This document shows, in pieces, positions 1-8,703 of a stretch of DNA of 64,000 nucleotides. Every line of letters starts with the position of its first letter. Position 1 is the first letter of the stretch. Made by a program: the position numbers and the translations under genes. The notes under the pieces were generated by a model. That model saw only the letters and a program-made list of their open reading frames with translations. It was not told where the DNA came from and did no database searches. Origin of the DNA: Streptomyces lienomycini. GTDB taxonomy: Bacteria; Actinomycetota; Actinomycetes; Streptomycetales; Streptomycetaceae. The DNA lies in assembly GCF_027947595.1 (NCBI RefSeq), contig NZ_CP116257.1, positions 4,216,001-4,280,000 on the forward strand, given 5' to 3'.

Positions 1-48
1 ATGCGGGTGGCAGCGTCTCTGGCCAACCAGCCGCCGTACTGCTGACCG

Positions 49-384
49 TCACGGGCCACGCCCAAGCCAACATCGACAAGCTTGGCCTTGGCCGAGTGAG
101 GCGAGGGCGCCGTTGGCCGGAACGCGGCCGGGCCCGCCCGTCGGACTGTGGGCGGGCCCGGTGCAGCTCTCGTACCTCATGAGGGCGTCGCTGCGCTCCA
201 GCCTGAGGTCCAGCAGGAACTTGTCCATCTCGCCGACGACGTGGTCGCCGCCGCCGCTCCAGCTGCCCCTGGCGTACGCGTGGTACCTACCGGTGCTGCT
301 GTTCAGCGACACGCACAGCTTGATCTTGAAGGTGACGTTGGAGCCGGGAGTGTCGAACGTCCTGCTCTGGTAGTTGGCATTGGT
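49..384 (-). pseudogene. Remnant of a secreted/unknown protein gene
   Basis: Read on the minus strand, the frame from about 384 down to the TGA at 49 has strongly biased, G/C-ending codons and a natural-looking protein composition, for example FKIKLCVSLNSS and GEMDKFLLDLRLER, with two cysteines (in IKLCVS and RYESC). No start codon with a ribosome binding site is found at the proper 5' end. The first usable in-frame start, GTG at 310-312, lies inside the conserved-looking part. Above 384 the frame loses its coding character and runs toward the acetyltransferase gene. I read this as the C-terminal part of a gene whose 5' end was lost. The family is not recognised. The coding bias is seen in the sequence; the loss of the 5' end is inferred. 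Confidence 0.5.
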
Positions 385-457
385 CAGTCGGCGCCGGCGC
401 GCTGCGGAATCGGCGAGTCCGGACCAGCACTGCGGTGAGGTGAGGGACGCAGACCGC

Positions 458-1009
458 TCAGTCGATCTTCTTGATCACTCGGGCGGGCACTCCCGCGACC
501 ATGGTGCCGGCGGGAACATCACGCGTGACCACCGCGCCGGCGGCGACCACCGCACCGGCACCGATGGTCACCCCTTGCGTGATGACGGCGGCCGTCCCGA
601 TCCAGACGTGGTCCTCGATGCTGATCGGGGCGAAGGTGAGGTACTCCCGTCGCTCCGCCAGGGGCAGTGGATGGCCTCCGGTGATGAGGCTGACCTTCGG
701 GGCGATCATGACGCCGTCCCCGATACGGATTCCTCCCTTGTCCATGAAGGTGCATCCCTGGTTGACGAAGACGTTCTTCCCGAACGTCGTGTTCAGCCCG
801 TACTCGGTGAAGAACGGCGGGTAGATCGTCACCGATTCGGGCAACGGACCACCGAACACAACGGAAAGTAGTGCATCACGCCGTTCGGTGTCGCTGAACG
901 GAAGGACGTTCAGCCGAGACGTCGCATCGGTCACCTCCGTGATTCGCTCCGCGTGACGTGCGAACTCAGGTGTACGGACATACATGACCTGCTGTGTGCG
1001 AGTGGACAT
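458..1009 (-). CDS. Hexapeptide-repeat O-acetyltransferase (maltose/galactoside acetyltransferase type)
   Basis: A 183-residue protein of the left-handed beta-helix acyltransferase superfamily, probably cytoplasmic and using acetyl-CoA to acetylate a hydroxyl of a sugar or related acceptor. The N-terminal part has the Mac-like helical segment (SDTERRDALLSVVFGG). It is followed by isoleucine/valine-rich hexapeptide repeats with GDGVMIAPKVSLITGGHP, where the conserved catalytic-type histidine lies, then WIGTAAVITQGVTIGAGAVV and the C-terminal VAGVPARVIKKI signature. An upstream in-frame extension to 1225 overlaps the divergent LysR gene and lacks family similarity, so ATG 1009 (MSTRTQQVMY) is chosen. 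It diverges from the LysR gene at 1100 across about 90 bp, so control by that regulator is plausible. The substrate cannot be told from sequence. Confidence 0.85.
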   Translation of the reverse strand: MSTRTQQVMYVRTPEFARHAERITEVTDATSRLNVLPFSDTERRDALLSVVFGGPLPESVTIYPPFFTEYGLNTTFGKNVFVNQGCTFMDKGGIRIGDGVMIAPKVSLITGGHPLPLAERREYLTFAPISIEDHVWIGTAAVITQGVTIGAGAVVAAGAVVTRDVPAGTMVAGVPARVIKKID

Positions 1010-1099
1010 GCGCCGATCCCACCACCAGGCTGAACCCGCGATCAAACAACCCTTCATCTCACCAGCCACAATGAACGGTTGTGGAAGTACGGTGGGAGC

Positions 1100-2047
1100 G
1101 TGGATGTTCAAGCGCTGCGGACGTTCGTGGCCGTCGCTCAGACCGGGCAGTTCCAGGCTGCGGCCGACGAGCTGGGGGTCAGCCAGCAGGCCGTCTCCAA
1201 GCGGATCGCGGCCCTGGAGAGGCACATCGGGGTGACGCTCCTGGTGCGGACCTCACGAGGCTCCCGGCTGAGTCTGGACGGACAGGTCTTCCTGCCGCAC
1301 GCCAGGAGGATCCTGGCGGCCGTCGAGCAGGCCGAGCGGGCCGTCCGCCCCGGAAGCCGCCCCCTGCGCGTCGACGTGCTCAATCGGCGCATTGCCCCGG
1401 CCCAGGCCGTCTACCGGTTCTACCGCTCCCACCCCGGAACGGACCTGGACGCAGTCACACTGGACAAGGAGAACGCCGTCCAGGCCGCTCAGGCGGTACT
1501 CGAAGGGACCGTCGACGCGTCCTTCCGTGCCCTCCCGGCAGACCAGGTCCCGGCCGGTATCCACGCCGAACGGCTCCTGGACACTCCCCTGGAGCTCCTG
1601 GTCGGGCCCGGTCACCCGCTGGCTGACGCGCCCTGGGTCGGCCCTGCTGACCTGGCCGGCCACCGCATCTGGATCCCCGGCATCAGGCCGGACACGGAGT
1701 GGGCCGCGTTCTACCGGGCACTGTCCGAGGCCTTCGGCCTGAGCATCGACGCGCTCGGCCCCAACTTCGGTGACGAGGCCCTGATGGACGCGCTGGCCGA
1801 CTCGGCCTCGCTGGCCACCCTCGTCGGCAGCGGGGACCGGTACCTGTGGCCCCACAACCACGACCTGCGACGCATCCCGTTGCACGGCCCCACCCCGGTC
1901 TATCCGCACGTGCTGCTGTTCCGCAGCGGAGACCAGCACCCCGCGCTGACCGCGCTACGCGACCACCTGCGCACCGCGGGCCCGCGGACCCCGCACGACG
2001 CGTGGGCGCCCAACTGGGCGGGTCCGCCGGCCGAGCCGCCGGGCTGA
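1100..2047 (+). CDS. LysR-family transcriptional regulator
   Basis: A 315-residue LysR-type regulator. Residues 1-60 form the winged helix-turn-helix (VQALRTFVAVAQTGQFQAAA, then GVSQQAVSKRIAALE). The rest is the periplasmic-binding-protein-like effector domain from about residue 90 (RPLRVDVLNRR; LELLVGPGHPLA). The family start is normally M-D-V-Q-A-L-R-T-F, matching GTG 1100. The purine-rich GGTGGGAG directly before it is too close for an ideal ribosome binding site, so TTG 1079 in the same frame remains possible. It is divergent from the acetyltransferase gene, the usual arrangement for a LysR target, but LysR proteins of this subgroup also often act elsewhere. The effector is unknown. Confidence 0.85.
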   Translation: MDVQALRTFVAVAQTGQFQAAADELGVSQQAVSKRIAALERHIGVTLLVRTSRGSRLSLDGQVFLPHARRILAAVEQAERAVRPGSRPLRVDVLNRRIAPAQAVYRFYRSHPGTDLDAVTLDKENAVQAAQAVLEGTVDASFRALPADQVPAGIHAERLLDTPLELLVGPGHPLADAPWVGPADLAGHRIWIPGIRPDTEWAAFYRALSEAFGLSIDALGPNFGDEALMDALADSASLATLVGSGDRYLWPHNHDLRRIPLHGPTPVYPHVLLFRSGDQHPALTALRDHLRTAGPRTPHDAWAPNWAGPPAEPPG

Positions 2048-2260
2048 CAGTCATGGCGCGAGCGTCCCCCGGGCGACGACCGGGCCCACCGAGCCGGGTG
2101 TGAGGGGACCAGCCGTCTGAGCGACGTGCTCCTCGGGAGCCACTGTGAGGTACCGGTAACAACAAACCGCTTGCCTCAGCTCATGAGCGGCGCTTTCGTA
2201 TCCCCCACGAGCGCTGCCCGATCCGCGGCGGCGTGCCGACTTCAGGGGTGGGGAACAGCG

Positions 2261-3790
2261 TTGCGGAACACGTTAGGAAGAGGCGGCAGACTGACGACGA
2301 CGCTGCTGGCGGGCGTCCTGGCCGGGTCGGCTCTGGTGGCCGCCCCCGGTACCGCGTCCGCGGCCCACGGGGCCGCCGCCCCGGACGCGCCCGAAGCCGT
2401 CGTGGTGCCGTCGCACCGGGGCACGGAGCTGTCGATCGCGTCGTTCACTCAGATGACCGTGGACGAAGCCAGCCGGCGCCTGTGGATCGCCGGGGACCAG
2501 GTCTATCCGGACGGGTCGCGGGACGGCGAGCTGATCGGCGATCTCTACGGGGGCGTGGGCCCCGCCACCGCGAGCGCCCACCTGGCCGCTCCCCTGTCCG
2601 GCGTCGCGGTGGACCCGGACGGCTCGAAGGTCTACGCCGGGCAGTCCGACCACATCGCGACCTACTCCCACTCCAACGGGTACCTGTACCCCGGTGACCC
2701 GATTCCGGCGCCGGCCGACGGCTGCGGTCGGGAGTTGGTGCACACCGGCGGGCGGCTGTTCTACACCAGCCGCCCGGCCACGTCGCCCGGGAACTGCGCC
2801 GACGGACTGGGCAGTGTCGGCGTCGCCGCGACAGCCGAGGGCGGCACGGCCGGCGAGGTCATGTATTCGTCCTCTTCGATTCATCTCGAGGGAGGGCCGG
2901 GCGGTCTGCTGGTGACCGCTCCGGAGCGCTGGTCCCCGACCGACGACCCCGACCTGGGGATCTACCGGGTGACGGACGGAGCGGACGGGGACGTGCTGGA
3001 GTTCCTGGGCGAGCGCCGGTTCGGCGAGGACGGCACCGGCCGGGGCATGGACTTCCGGGACGCCGACTTCTCCGCGGACGGCTCCGTCCTCGCGGTGGCC
3101 GACGGCGTCCGGGGGACCGTGCTGCTCGGCGGCCAGGACGCCCGCTTCCTGGAGAACCACTACGCGCCGCTGCCGGAGGGCGTGGCGCCCACGGCCGTCG
3201 CCTTCAGTCCCGACGGCAAGTGGTTCGCGCAGGGCGGCGCCGCGTCTGGCGATGAAGCCGACCTGACCCTGGCCTTCGCCGATCCCTCGGTCGAACGGCA
3301 GCCGCTGCGCTTCAGCTTCGAGGACGAGAACGCGGGCCACCGCGTCGTCCCGCGGGGCATGGAGTTCTCCGGGGACGGCGAGCAGCTCTTCGTGGTGACC
3401 TCCAACCACGAGAGCACCAGATTCTGGCTGCACACCATCCAGACCCGGGAGGCACTGGCCCCCTCGCGCATCGTGGACGTGACACACGGCCCGGCGGTCG
3501 CCGGGGAGCCGTTCAGGGTGAGCGGACGACTGGACCTGGACGGACTGGCGCCCACCGAGGCACCGCAGATCACGGTGTGGCGGCTGAACGGCTCGGAGTT
3601 CACCGACCTGCCGCCGGTCCCGGTGGCCGCAGACGGGACGTTCGTCCTGGAGGACGTCCTGCCGGACCAGCCCGGGAACGTCCAGTACGTACTCGGTTAC
3701 GCGGGTGACGAGGTCCACTACATCTCGGAGTACTGGCTTGTGGTGGACACGGTCGAGGCCTCGGGCACGGTGGGCCGCGGCGGCAGCTAG
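2261..3790 (+). CDS. Secreted beta-propeller-like protein with C-terminal Ig-like domain
   Basis: A 509-residue exported protein. TTG 2261 is chosen because AGGGGTGGGG lies 7-8 bases upstream and the protein then begins with a clean Sec signal (RNTLGRGGR, a hydrophobic stretch TTLLAGVLAGSALVA, cleavage after GTASA). Residues about 45-420 carry repeated strands with YncE/WD40-like features (GVAVDPDGSKVYAG, AVAFSPDGKWFAQGG, MEFSGDGEQLFVVT). The C-terminal 90 residues resemble an immunoglobulin-like repeat domain (GPAVAGEPFRVSGRL, then VLPDQPGNVQYVLGYAGD). The start could also lie further upstream (ATG 2183), but that would bury the signal peptide. It is probably a cell-surface or secreted binding protein; no enzymatic residues were recognised. 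It stands alone and ends before a strong hairpin at 3926. Confidence 0.75.
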   Translation: MRNTLGRGGRLTTTLLAGVLAGSALVAAPGTASAAHGAAAPDAPEAVVVPSHRGTELSIASFTQMTVDEASRRLWIAGDQVYPDGSRDGELIGDLYGGVGPATASAHLAAPLSGVAVDPDGSKVYAGQSDHIATYSHSNGYLYPGDPIPAPADGCGRELVHTGGRLFYTSRPATSPGNCADGLGSVGVAATAEGGTAGEVMYSSSSIHLEGGPGGLLVTAPERWSPTDDPDLGIYRVTDGADGDVLEFLGERRFGEDGTGRGMDFRDADFSADGSVLAVADGVRGTVLLGGQDARFLENHYAPLPEGVAPTAVAFSPDGKWFAQGGAASGDEADLTLAFADPSVERQPLRFSFEDENAGHRVVPRGMEFSGDGEQLFVVTSNHESTRFWLHTIQTREALAPSRIVDVTHGPAVAGEPFRVSGRLDLDGLAPTEAPQITVWRLNGSEFTDLPPVPVAADGTFVLEDVLPDQPGNVQYVLGYAGDEVHYISEYWLVVDTVEASGTVGRGGS

Positions 3791-3925
3791 CCGGCGCGCG
3801 TAGCGGCGGACTGCCCCGGCAGGGCGGCTGATCACCCCGTAGGTGCGCGGTCCCGGCGTGCGTCCGGGGTCCGGGGGAACGCGGCCGAAGTGCTCGGGCA
3901 CCCGCCCCCGCAGATGACGCCATGA

Positions 3926-3961
3926 GGCCGTCCTCCCGACCCCCGTGGCGGGAGGACGGCC
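3926..3961. terminator. Bidirectional hairpin terminator
   Basis: A perfect 13-bp inverted repeat (left arm GGCCGTCCTCCCG at 3926-3938, right arm at 3949-3961) separated by a 10-base loop. It lies between two converging genes that end at 3790 and 3986. There is no clear U-tract, as usual for high-GC actinobacterial terminators. Confidence 0.8.
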
Positions 3962-3985
3962 CCGGTCTTCTCGGTGGCCGTCCGG

Positions 3986-4609
3986 TCAGTACAGCTTGTC
4001 GACGGCCGTGCTCGTGGTCTTCTTGAAGGCGGCCACGGGCGCGTCCTGGAAGCCGCCCATCTGACCCCACTTGACGACGGTCACGGTCCTGCCGTCCCGC
4101 CCGACCGACAACAGGGCGATGTCGGTGGCGCCCCAGGACGTCTCGGTGTGCAGGCCGCGGACCCGGGCGCCCTCCTCGACCGGCAGCTTGCCGTAGTCCC
4201 GGCCCTCGGCGTCGACGTCGGGCGAGGAGTCCTCGATGCGGTCGGCGCAGGTGCGGATCAGGTCGTCGTACTGCTTGGCCAGGGCCTTGGCCCGCGCCGC
4301 CGTGTCCGTCACGACGGTCAACTGCACGGCGCCGGTGTCCAGGTCGGTCCAGAACCGCCGCTGCCGGTAGTCGTAGGAGGGCACCCCCTCCGTGCTCACA
4401 CAGAGGCCGAGTTCCTCCGGGAACCCGTCGGTGACCGCACCGGCGGTCCAGGACGACGTCGGGTGCGGCGGCAACTGGGACGCCGACAGGAACGCGGGGG
4501 CGACGGCCTTCGGCGCGGCGCCGGCGGCCGGTGCCGTGAGGACCGTGGCCGCCGCGAGGGTGGCAAGGGTGAGCGCGGTGAGCGTGCTCGTTCGCGTGAG
4601 CATGGACAT
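3986..4609 (-). CDS. Exported protein, PknH-like sensor-type extracellular domain (tentative)
   Basis: A 207-residue protein beginning at ATG 4609 with GGGGGA six bases upstream. Residues 1-34 are a Sec signal peptide (LTRTSTLTALTLATLAAATV, cleavage near AAGA-AP). The mature part has two widely spaced cysteines (ELGLCVSTEG, LIRTCADRIE) and an alpha/beta composition (VQLTVVTDTAARAKALAKQY; ARVRGL; VTVVKWGQMG). This resembles small actinobacterial extracellular sensor/PknH-like domains, but the assignment is by overall pattern only. It has no lipobox, so it is probably secreted or surface-retained. It diverges from a membrane HTH protein gene at 4878, leaving a shared 268-bp promoter region, so the two may be functionally linked. 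Confidence 0.7.
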   Translation of the reverse strand: MSMLTRTSTLTALTLATLAAATVLTAPAAGAAPKAVAPAFLSASQLPPHPTSSWTAGAVTDGFPEELGLCVSTEGVPSYDYRQRRFWTDLDTGAVQLTVVTDTAARAKALAKQYDDLIRTCADRIEDSSPDVDAEGRDYGKLPVEEGARVRGLHTETSWGATDIALLSVGRDGRTVTVVKWGQMGGFQDAPVAAFKKTTSTAVDKLY

Positions 4610-4877
4610 GGATGTCCCCCGGTGGTTGCCTCGTGGGCATGGACGATGCGTGGACGTTCGGGATGCGCGGGCACTGATGCCGCGGGAAGGTCCCGCCGGC
4701 CGCCCCGGGCCCGGCCGGTGCGGCACCAAGAGCATCGGCGTTCACGGGGGCCGGGCGCAACAGCCGACGGCCCGTCACGCCGGGTGGAACCATCCCAGCC
4801 CGTCTGACGTGCTGGTACATGGGGTGCCTGGGATACCGTCCCGGGCCCGGTGGGGTCGTACGAGGACGGGTGGGCCC

Positions 4878-6323
4878 GTGTCGGCACAGGACGACGGCGA
4901 CGGCATCGACGAGGTGGCGGCGTTCGCGGCGCTGCTGCGGGCGCTGAAGGAACGCACGGACCGCAGCTACGGCTCGCTGGCCCGCCGCCTGGGCATGAAC
5001 ACCTCGACGCTGCACCGCTACTGCGCGGGGGACGCGGTGCCACTCGGCTTCGCCCCCGTCGAACGCTTCGCTGCCCTGTGCGGGGCGACCTCGGAGCAGC
5101 GCCTGGAACTCCACCGGCGTTGGCTCCTGGCAGTGGCGACCCGCCACCGGCCTCGTACGGGGGTGGCGGCGGAAAACCCGCCCAGCGCCGCGGAGACGGA
5201 AACAGAGACGGAGACGGAGACGGAGACCGTGAACGACGCGGCTCACGGCCCCGAGGACACGACGGTGGACGACGCCACCGAACCGGACACCGCTCCGAAG
5301 GCCACCACCGGCGGCAGCCCGGTCGTCGAAACGGACCCCGCGGCGCCCGGGCAACCCGGCACTCCCGTGCCCCTGCCCCCGAGCCGCCCCTGGTACCGGC
5401 GCAGACGTCCCGTGGTCGGGGTGGCCTCCGTCTGTGCTGTGCTCGCGACACTCGGGGCCCTGTCCGCGCTGCCGGACGGGCGCCGTCCGTCCGCCGAGGG
5501 TCCGGCCCAGGTCGCCGGACCGGCGGCGTCCAGCTCGGCCGAGGCCCCGGCGTCCGAGCGGCGTGGCGCCTCGCCAGGTCCGAGCCGCACCCCCACCACC
5601 GACACCACCGAACGGCCGTCGGGCTCCGCCACCTTGGAGAGGAAGCCCGGCATCGCCCGCCCACCCGGCGCGACATCGGCCTCGCCCCGCGGCGAACAGC
5701 CCGCCGGATCGCCGCTCACCTGGGCCGTCAACTCACAGGCGTGGAAGCTCGGTTGCGGCCACGACTACGTCATCGACAAACCGCCCGGCCAGGTGCCCCC
5801 ACCACCGGCCCCGCAGGACGCGGCGCCCTGGGCGACGACACAGAACGCCGTACACGGCGGCGAGACACTCGTGCACGTGTCCGTGCAGGGGCGCAGCGAC
5901 ACGGCCGTCGTGCTGGAGGCGCTACGCGTGCGTGTGGTGGGCCGTACGGCTCCGGTCGAGGGCAACGCCTACGCCATGGATCAGGGCTGCGGCGGCTCGC
6001 TCACTCCCCGGTACTTCGCCGTGGACCTGGACAAGGACCGCCCCCTGGCCCGCGCGGTCGCCGGGAACGACTCCGGCACGCCGATCCCGGCCGTGCGCAT
6101 GCCCTACCGTGTGTCCGCGACGGACCCCGAGGTGCTGCTGGTCACGGCCGAGACCAGCTCGTGCGACTGCCGCTGGTACCTCGAGCTGGACTGGTCCTCC
6201 CAGGGCCGCAGGGGCACCGTGCGCATCGACGACGACGGCCGCCCGTTCCGCACCAGCGCCATCGAGGGCCTGTCCCGGTACACGTACGACACCCTGGAAC
6301 GCCGGTGGGGGCCCTACGGTTGA
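4878..6323 (+). CDS. Membrane-anchored helix-turn-helix protein
   Basis: A 481-residue protein. Residues 1-85 contain an XRE-like DNA-binding region (FAALLRALKERTDRSYGSLA, then RRLGMNTSTLHRYCAGDAVP). A linker of alternating Glu-Thr follows, then a basic stop-transfer stretch (WYRRRRPVVG) and one membrane segment (VASVCAVLATLGALSAL). A Ser/Thr/Pro-rich extracellular stalk leads to a C-terminal globular domain of about 190 residues with paired cysteines (KLGCGHDYV, MDQGCGG, SSCDCRWYLELDW). This topology puts the HTH inside the cell and the C-terminal domain outside, as in other Streptomyces proteins of unknown function. GTG 4878 is chosen because the conserved HTH begins shortly after it; longer upstream readings look non-coding. 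The ligand and DNA target are unknown. Confidence 0.8.
   Translation: MSAQDDGDGIDEVAAFAALLRALKERTDRSYGSLARRLGMNTSTLHRYCAGDAVPLGFAPVERFAALCGATSEQRLELHRRWLLAVATRHRPRTGVAAENPPSAAETETETETETETVNDAAHGPEDTTVDDATEPDTAPKATTGGSPVVETDPAAPGQPGTPVPLPPSRPWYRRRRPVVGVASVCAVLATLGALSALPDGRRPSAEGPAQVAGPAASSSAEAPASERRGASPGPSRTPTTDTTERPSGSATLERKPGIARPPGATSASPRGEQPAGSPLTWAVNSQAWKLGCGHDYVIDKPPGQVPPPPAPQDAAPWATTQNAVHGGETLVHVSVQGRSDTAVVLEALRVRVVGRTAPVEGNAYAMDQGCGGSLTPRYFAVDLDKDRPLARAVAGNDSGTPIPAVRMPYRVSATDPEVLLVTAETSSCDCRWYLELDWSSQGRRGTVRIDDDGRPFRTSAIEGLSRYTYDTLERRWGPYG
5193..5230 (+). repeat. GAGACG hexanucleotide repeat inside the HTH protein gene
   Basis: About six near-perfect copies of GAGACG/GAAACA encode an alternating Glu-Thr run in the linker between the HTH and the membrane segment. 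The unit is six bases, so copy-number changes would alter linker length without breaking the frame. Confidence 0.8.
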
Positions 6324-6419
6324 CCGGTTCCGCCGGACCCGCTCGGCGTCCGGTCTGACGGTTGCGCACCGCCCTCGGGAAACGACCGACGACGGCAGTG
6401 TGCCGTTGAAGGGTGGCGT

Positions 6420-6450
6420 GGCCGGGCCCGTGTTCGGCACGGCCCCGGCC
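6420..6450. terminator. Hairpin terminator between converging genes
   Basis: A 13-bp near-perfect stem (GGCCGGGCCCGTG pairing with CACGGCCCCGGCC, one mismatch pair) around a TTCGG loop. It lies between the HTH protein gene ending at 6323 and the aldo-keto reductase gene ending at 6491, and probably terminates both. Confidence 0.75.
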
Positions 6451-6490
6451 CCTTCTTCGGTTTCGGCCCCTTCCTCGGTTCCGGCGAGTA

Positions 6491-7444
6491 CTACATTTCC
6501 TGCTCCCACCAGCCGCGTGTGTCGACGTCTGCGGCTTCCGCCAGCGCCTCCAGTTCCGCGATCTCCTCGTCGGCGAGCTCGATGCCGTGAGCTCGGACCA
6601 ACCCGTCGATGTGACCCGCCTTCGTGACCCCGACGATCGGGGTGGTCCCCTTGGCGAGGGCCCAGGCGGTGGCGACGTCGGCGGCGGACGCGCCTCGGTC
6701 CTTGCCGATCACCCCCATCCGGTCCGTCAGCGCCCGCAGTTGGGGCAGGACGCCGTTGTACACCTCCGCCCGGCTGCTTCCCTCCGGCAACGGGTTCGCC
6801 GGGCTGTACCTACCGGTCAGCGCGCCCTGTTCGAGGACCATGTAGGAGAAGAACCGCACGTCGTGCTCGCGACAGTGGTCGAGGATGCCCGCGCGCTCGG
6901 AGCTCCGGTACAGGAGGCTGTAGTGGTTCTGGACGGCCTCCACGCGGAAGCCGGCCTCGCCGAGGATCTGATCGGCGAGAGCGATCTCCGCCATGTTGTG
7001 ATTCGAGACGCCGACATGCTTGATCCTGCCGCTCTTGAGCAGCGGAATCAGAGGCGGCGTCCATCGTGCCACGTCGGCAGGGTTGTGGATCCAGAAGAGG
7101 TCCACGTAGTCCGTACTCATTCGTTCGAGGCTCTGCTCCAGCATGTCCGCGACCGGATCGTCGCCGTCGCCCGCGATCTGCGGGGTGAACTTGGTGGACA
7201 GCTGGTATTCGCTGCGGTGACAGCCCTTCAGTGCCTGGGCGAGGGCCGACTCCGAGCGGCCCATGCCGTACGCCACGGCGGTGTCCCACAAGGTGAACCC
7301 GTTCGACTGCGCCTTCTCGACGACCTCTCGCAGGCCGGACTCGCTCAGCCGGCTGCCAAAGTAGCCGTCACCGGCCTCGCCGCTGTCTCCCCAGGCCCAC
7401 GTGCCCAACGCCACCGCCGGCACAGCCAGCACTTTGCTCGTCAT
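6491..7444 (-). CDS. Aldo/keto reductase
   Basis: A 317-residue NADPH-dependent oxidoreductase of the aldo-keto reductase superfamily, cytoplasmic, reducing aldehydes or ketones in a TIM-barrel fold. Family motifs are visible: the catalytic Asp/Tyr region (FTLWDTAVAYGMGRSE), the active-site lysine strand (YQLSTKFTP), the histidine strand (DYVDLFWIHNP), GRIKHVGVSNHN, and the cofactor-binding part (TTPIVGVTKAGHIDGL). The length is normal for the family. It is divergently arranged with the MmyB-like regulator gene at 7591, and a 25-bp operator-like palindrome lies at 7535-7559 between them, so repression by that regulator is the natural inference. The substrate is unknown. Confidence 0.92.
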   Translation of the reverse strand: MTSKVLAVPAVALGTWAWGDSGEAGDGYFGSRLSESGLREVVEKAQSNGFTLWDTAVAYGMGRSESALAQALKGCHRSEYQLSTKFTPQIAGDGDDPVADMLEQSLERMSTDYVDLFWIHNPADVARWTPPLIPLLKSGRIKHVGVSNHNMAEIALADQILGEAGFRVEAVQNHYSLLYRSSERAGILDHCREHDVRFFSYMVLEQGALTGRYSPANPLPEGSSRAEVYNGVLPQLRALTDRMGVIGKDRGASAADVATAWALAKGTTPIVGVTKAGHIDGLVRAHGIELADEEIAELEALAEAADVDTRGWWEQEM

Positions 7445-7534
7445 GTCCTACCTCAGTTGTTCGTTCTCGGGATGGTGTCGCGACGTTCGACCCCAGGAGA
7501 CCGTGGTCGCCGCCACCGGAGAAGGCCGTGTCCA

Positions 7535-7559
7535 TGGGGGGTACAACCTCAACCCCCCT
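7535..7559. promoter_or_regulatory. Operator-like palindrome, variant 1
   Basis: Imperfect 25-bp palindrome with G-rich left arm (TGGGGGGTAC) and C-rich right arm (ACCCCCCT) in the promoter region shared by the aldo-keto reductase and the MmyB-like regulator. By hand alignment it matches the perfect palindrome at 51121-51145 at about 16 of 25 positions, including the outer GGGG/CCCC and the GTAC of the left arm. Confidence 0.55.
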
Positions 7560-7590
7560 CACGCCGTGACCAGTGGCTACGATGAATGAC

Positions 7591-8511
7591 ATGGATCAGC
7601 AGCCGGGGAACCGCGGCGACATCCGGGACTTCCTTGCCAGCCGACGCGCCAGGATCACCCCGGCCCAGGCCGGACTGCCGACCAGTGGCCGTCGCCGGGT
7701 CGCGGGGCTGCGGCGCGAGGAGGTCGCCGTCCTGGCGGGCGTGAGTACGGAGTGGTACACGCGGCTGGAGAAGGGCCACATCGGCGGCGTGTCCGAGAAC
7801 GTCCTTGACGCCGTCGCCCGGGCCCTGCGACTGGACGACGACGAACGCACCTACCTGTTCGGCCTGGCCCGGTCGTCGCGGCACGCGAGTCGCACGCCGT
7901 CGCGTCGCAGGGACGTCGAGGTCCCGCCCCGGGTCCAGTGGCTGCTCGACTCCATGACGACGTCCTCGGCGTTCGTGCGCAACGGCCGCACGGACATCGT
8001 CGCCGGCAACCCCCTGGCCCGAGCCCTGCTCGGGCCGATGTTCGACAGCGCCACCATCGACGAGCGCGGCCGCCCCAACATCGCCCGATACATCTTCCTC
8101 GACCATGGCGCACGTGACTTCTTCGTCGACTGGGATGCCGCCGGCGTCGCCACCGCCGCCCTTCTGCGTGCCGAGGTCGGGCGCGAGCCCCGCGACCGGG
8201 AACTGCGCGGACTCGTCGAAGAGCTCTCCACCTTCAGCCCGGAGTTCCGCGGCCACTGGGCCGCGCACGACGTCCTGATGCGCCACGACGGCGTCAAACG
8301 GCTCCAGCACCCCTCCGTCGGCCACCTGGAACTGACCTTCCAGTCCCTCGACCTGCCCCTGTCGGACCGAGCCGTGCACGACCTGATCGTCTACACTGCC
8401 GAACCCGGTACCGCGTCCGAGGACCGGCTCGAACTCCTCGCCATCTGGGCCGCTACGCAATCTCGGCCGGCCCAGCCCACCCGCCGCTCTCCTCAGCCCG
8501 GACCGCTCTGA
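7591..8511 (+). CDS. XRE-family regulator with MmyB-like ligand-binding domain
   Basis: A regulator of about 306 residues. The N-terminal HTH carries the subfamily signature (RDFLASRRARITPAQAGLP, then RRRVAGLRREEVAVLAGVST, WYTRLEKG). The C-terminal part is the MmyB-like PAS-related domain (WLLDSMTTSSAFVRNGRTDI, VAGNPLARALLGPMF, HLELTFQSLDL, LIVYTAEPGTASEDRLELLA), proposed to bind a small hydrophobic ligand. Starts at GTG 7573 and ATG 7582 are also in frame; ATG 7591 (MDQQPG) gives the usual family N-terminus, and no candidate has a good ribosome binding site. These regulators typically repress a neighbouring or divergent oxidoreductase; here that would be the aldo-keto reductase. A homologue lies at 51177. 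Confidence 0.88.
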   Translation: MDQQPGNRGDIRDFLASRRARITPAQAGLPTSGRRRVAGLRREEVAVLAGVSTEWYTRLEKGHIGGVSENVLDAVARALRLDDDERTYLFGLARSSRHASRTPSRRRDVEVPPRVQWLLDSMTTSSAFVRNGRTDIVAGNPLARALLGPMFDSATIDERGRPNIARYIFLDHGARDFFVDWDAAGVATAALLRAEVGREPRDRELRGLVEELSTFSPEFRGHWAAHDVLMRHDGVKRLQHPSVGHLELTFQSLDLPLSDRAVHDLIVYTAEPGTASEDRLELLAIWAATQSRPAQPTRRSPQPGPL

Positions 8512-8524
8512 TCGGTCGCGGTCC
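8500..8524. terminator. Possible hairpin at the end of the MmyB-like regulator gene
   Basis: Seven-bp perfect stem (GGACCGC / GCGGTCC) with an 11-base loop that spans the stop codon of the regulator gene. It faces a converging gene. It is short, so it is a weak terminator candidate. Confidence 0.4.
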
Positions 8525-8703
8525 ACCTGTGCGGGACGCACGGGGCGAGGTCGGTATGAACCGGGTGGGCCGAGGAGCCGTCCGGGCCGTCTGTGCGCCA
8601 AGTCGGTGCCACCCCGAAGGGGCGCTCGGTGACCGGCTCAGATCGGTGTTGCCGAACCCGGCATGGCGCTCATGCTTCGCACCGCCGAAGGGACCGAACG
8701 ATT

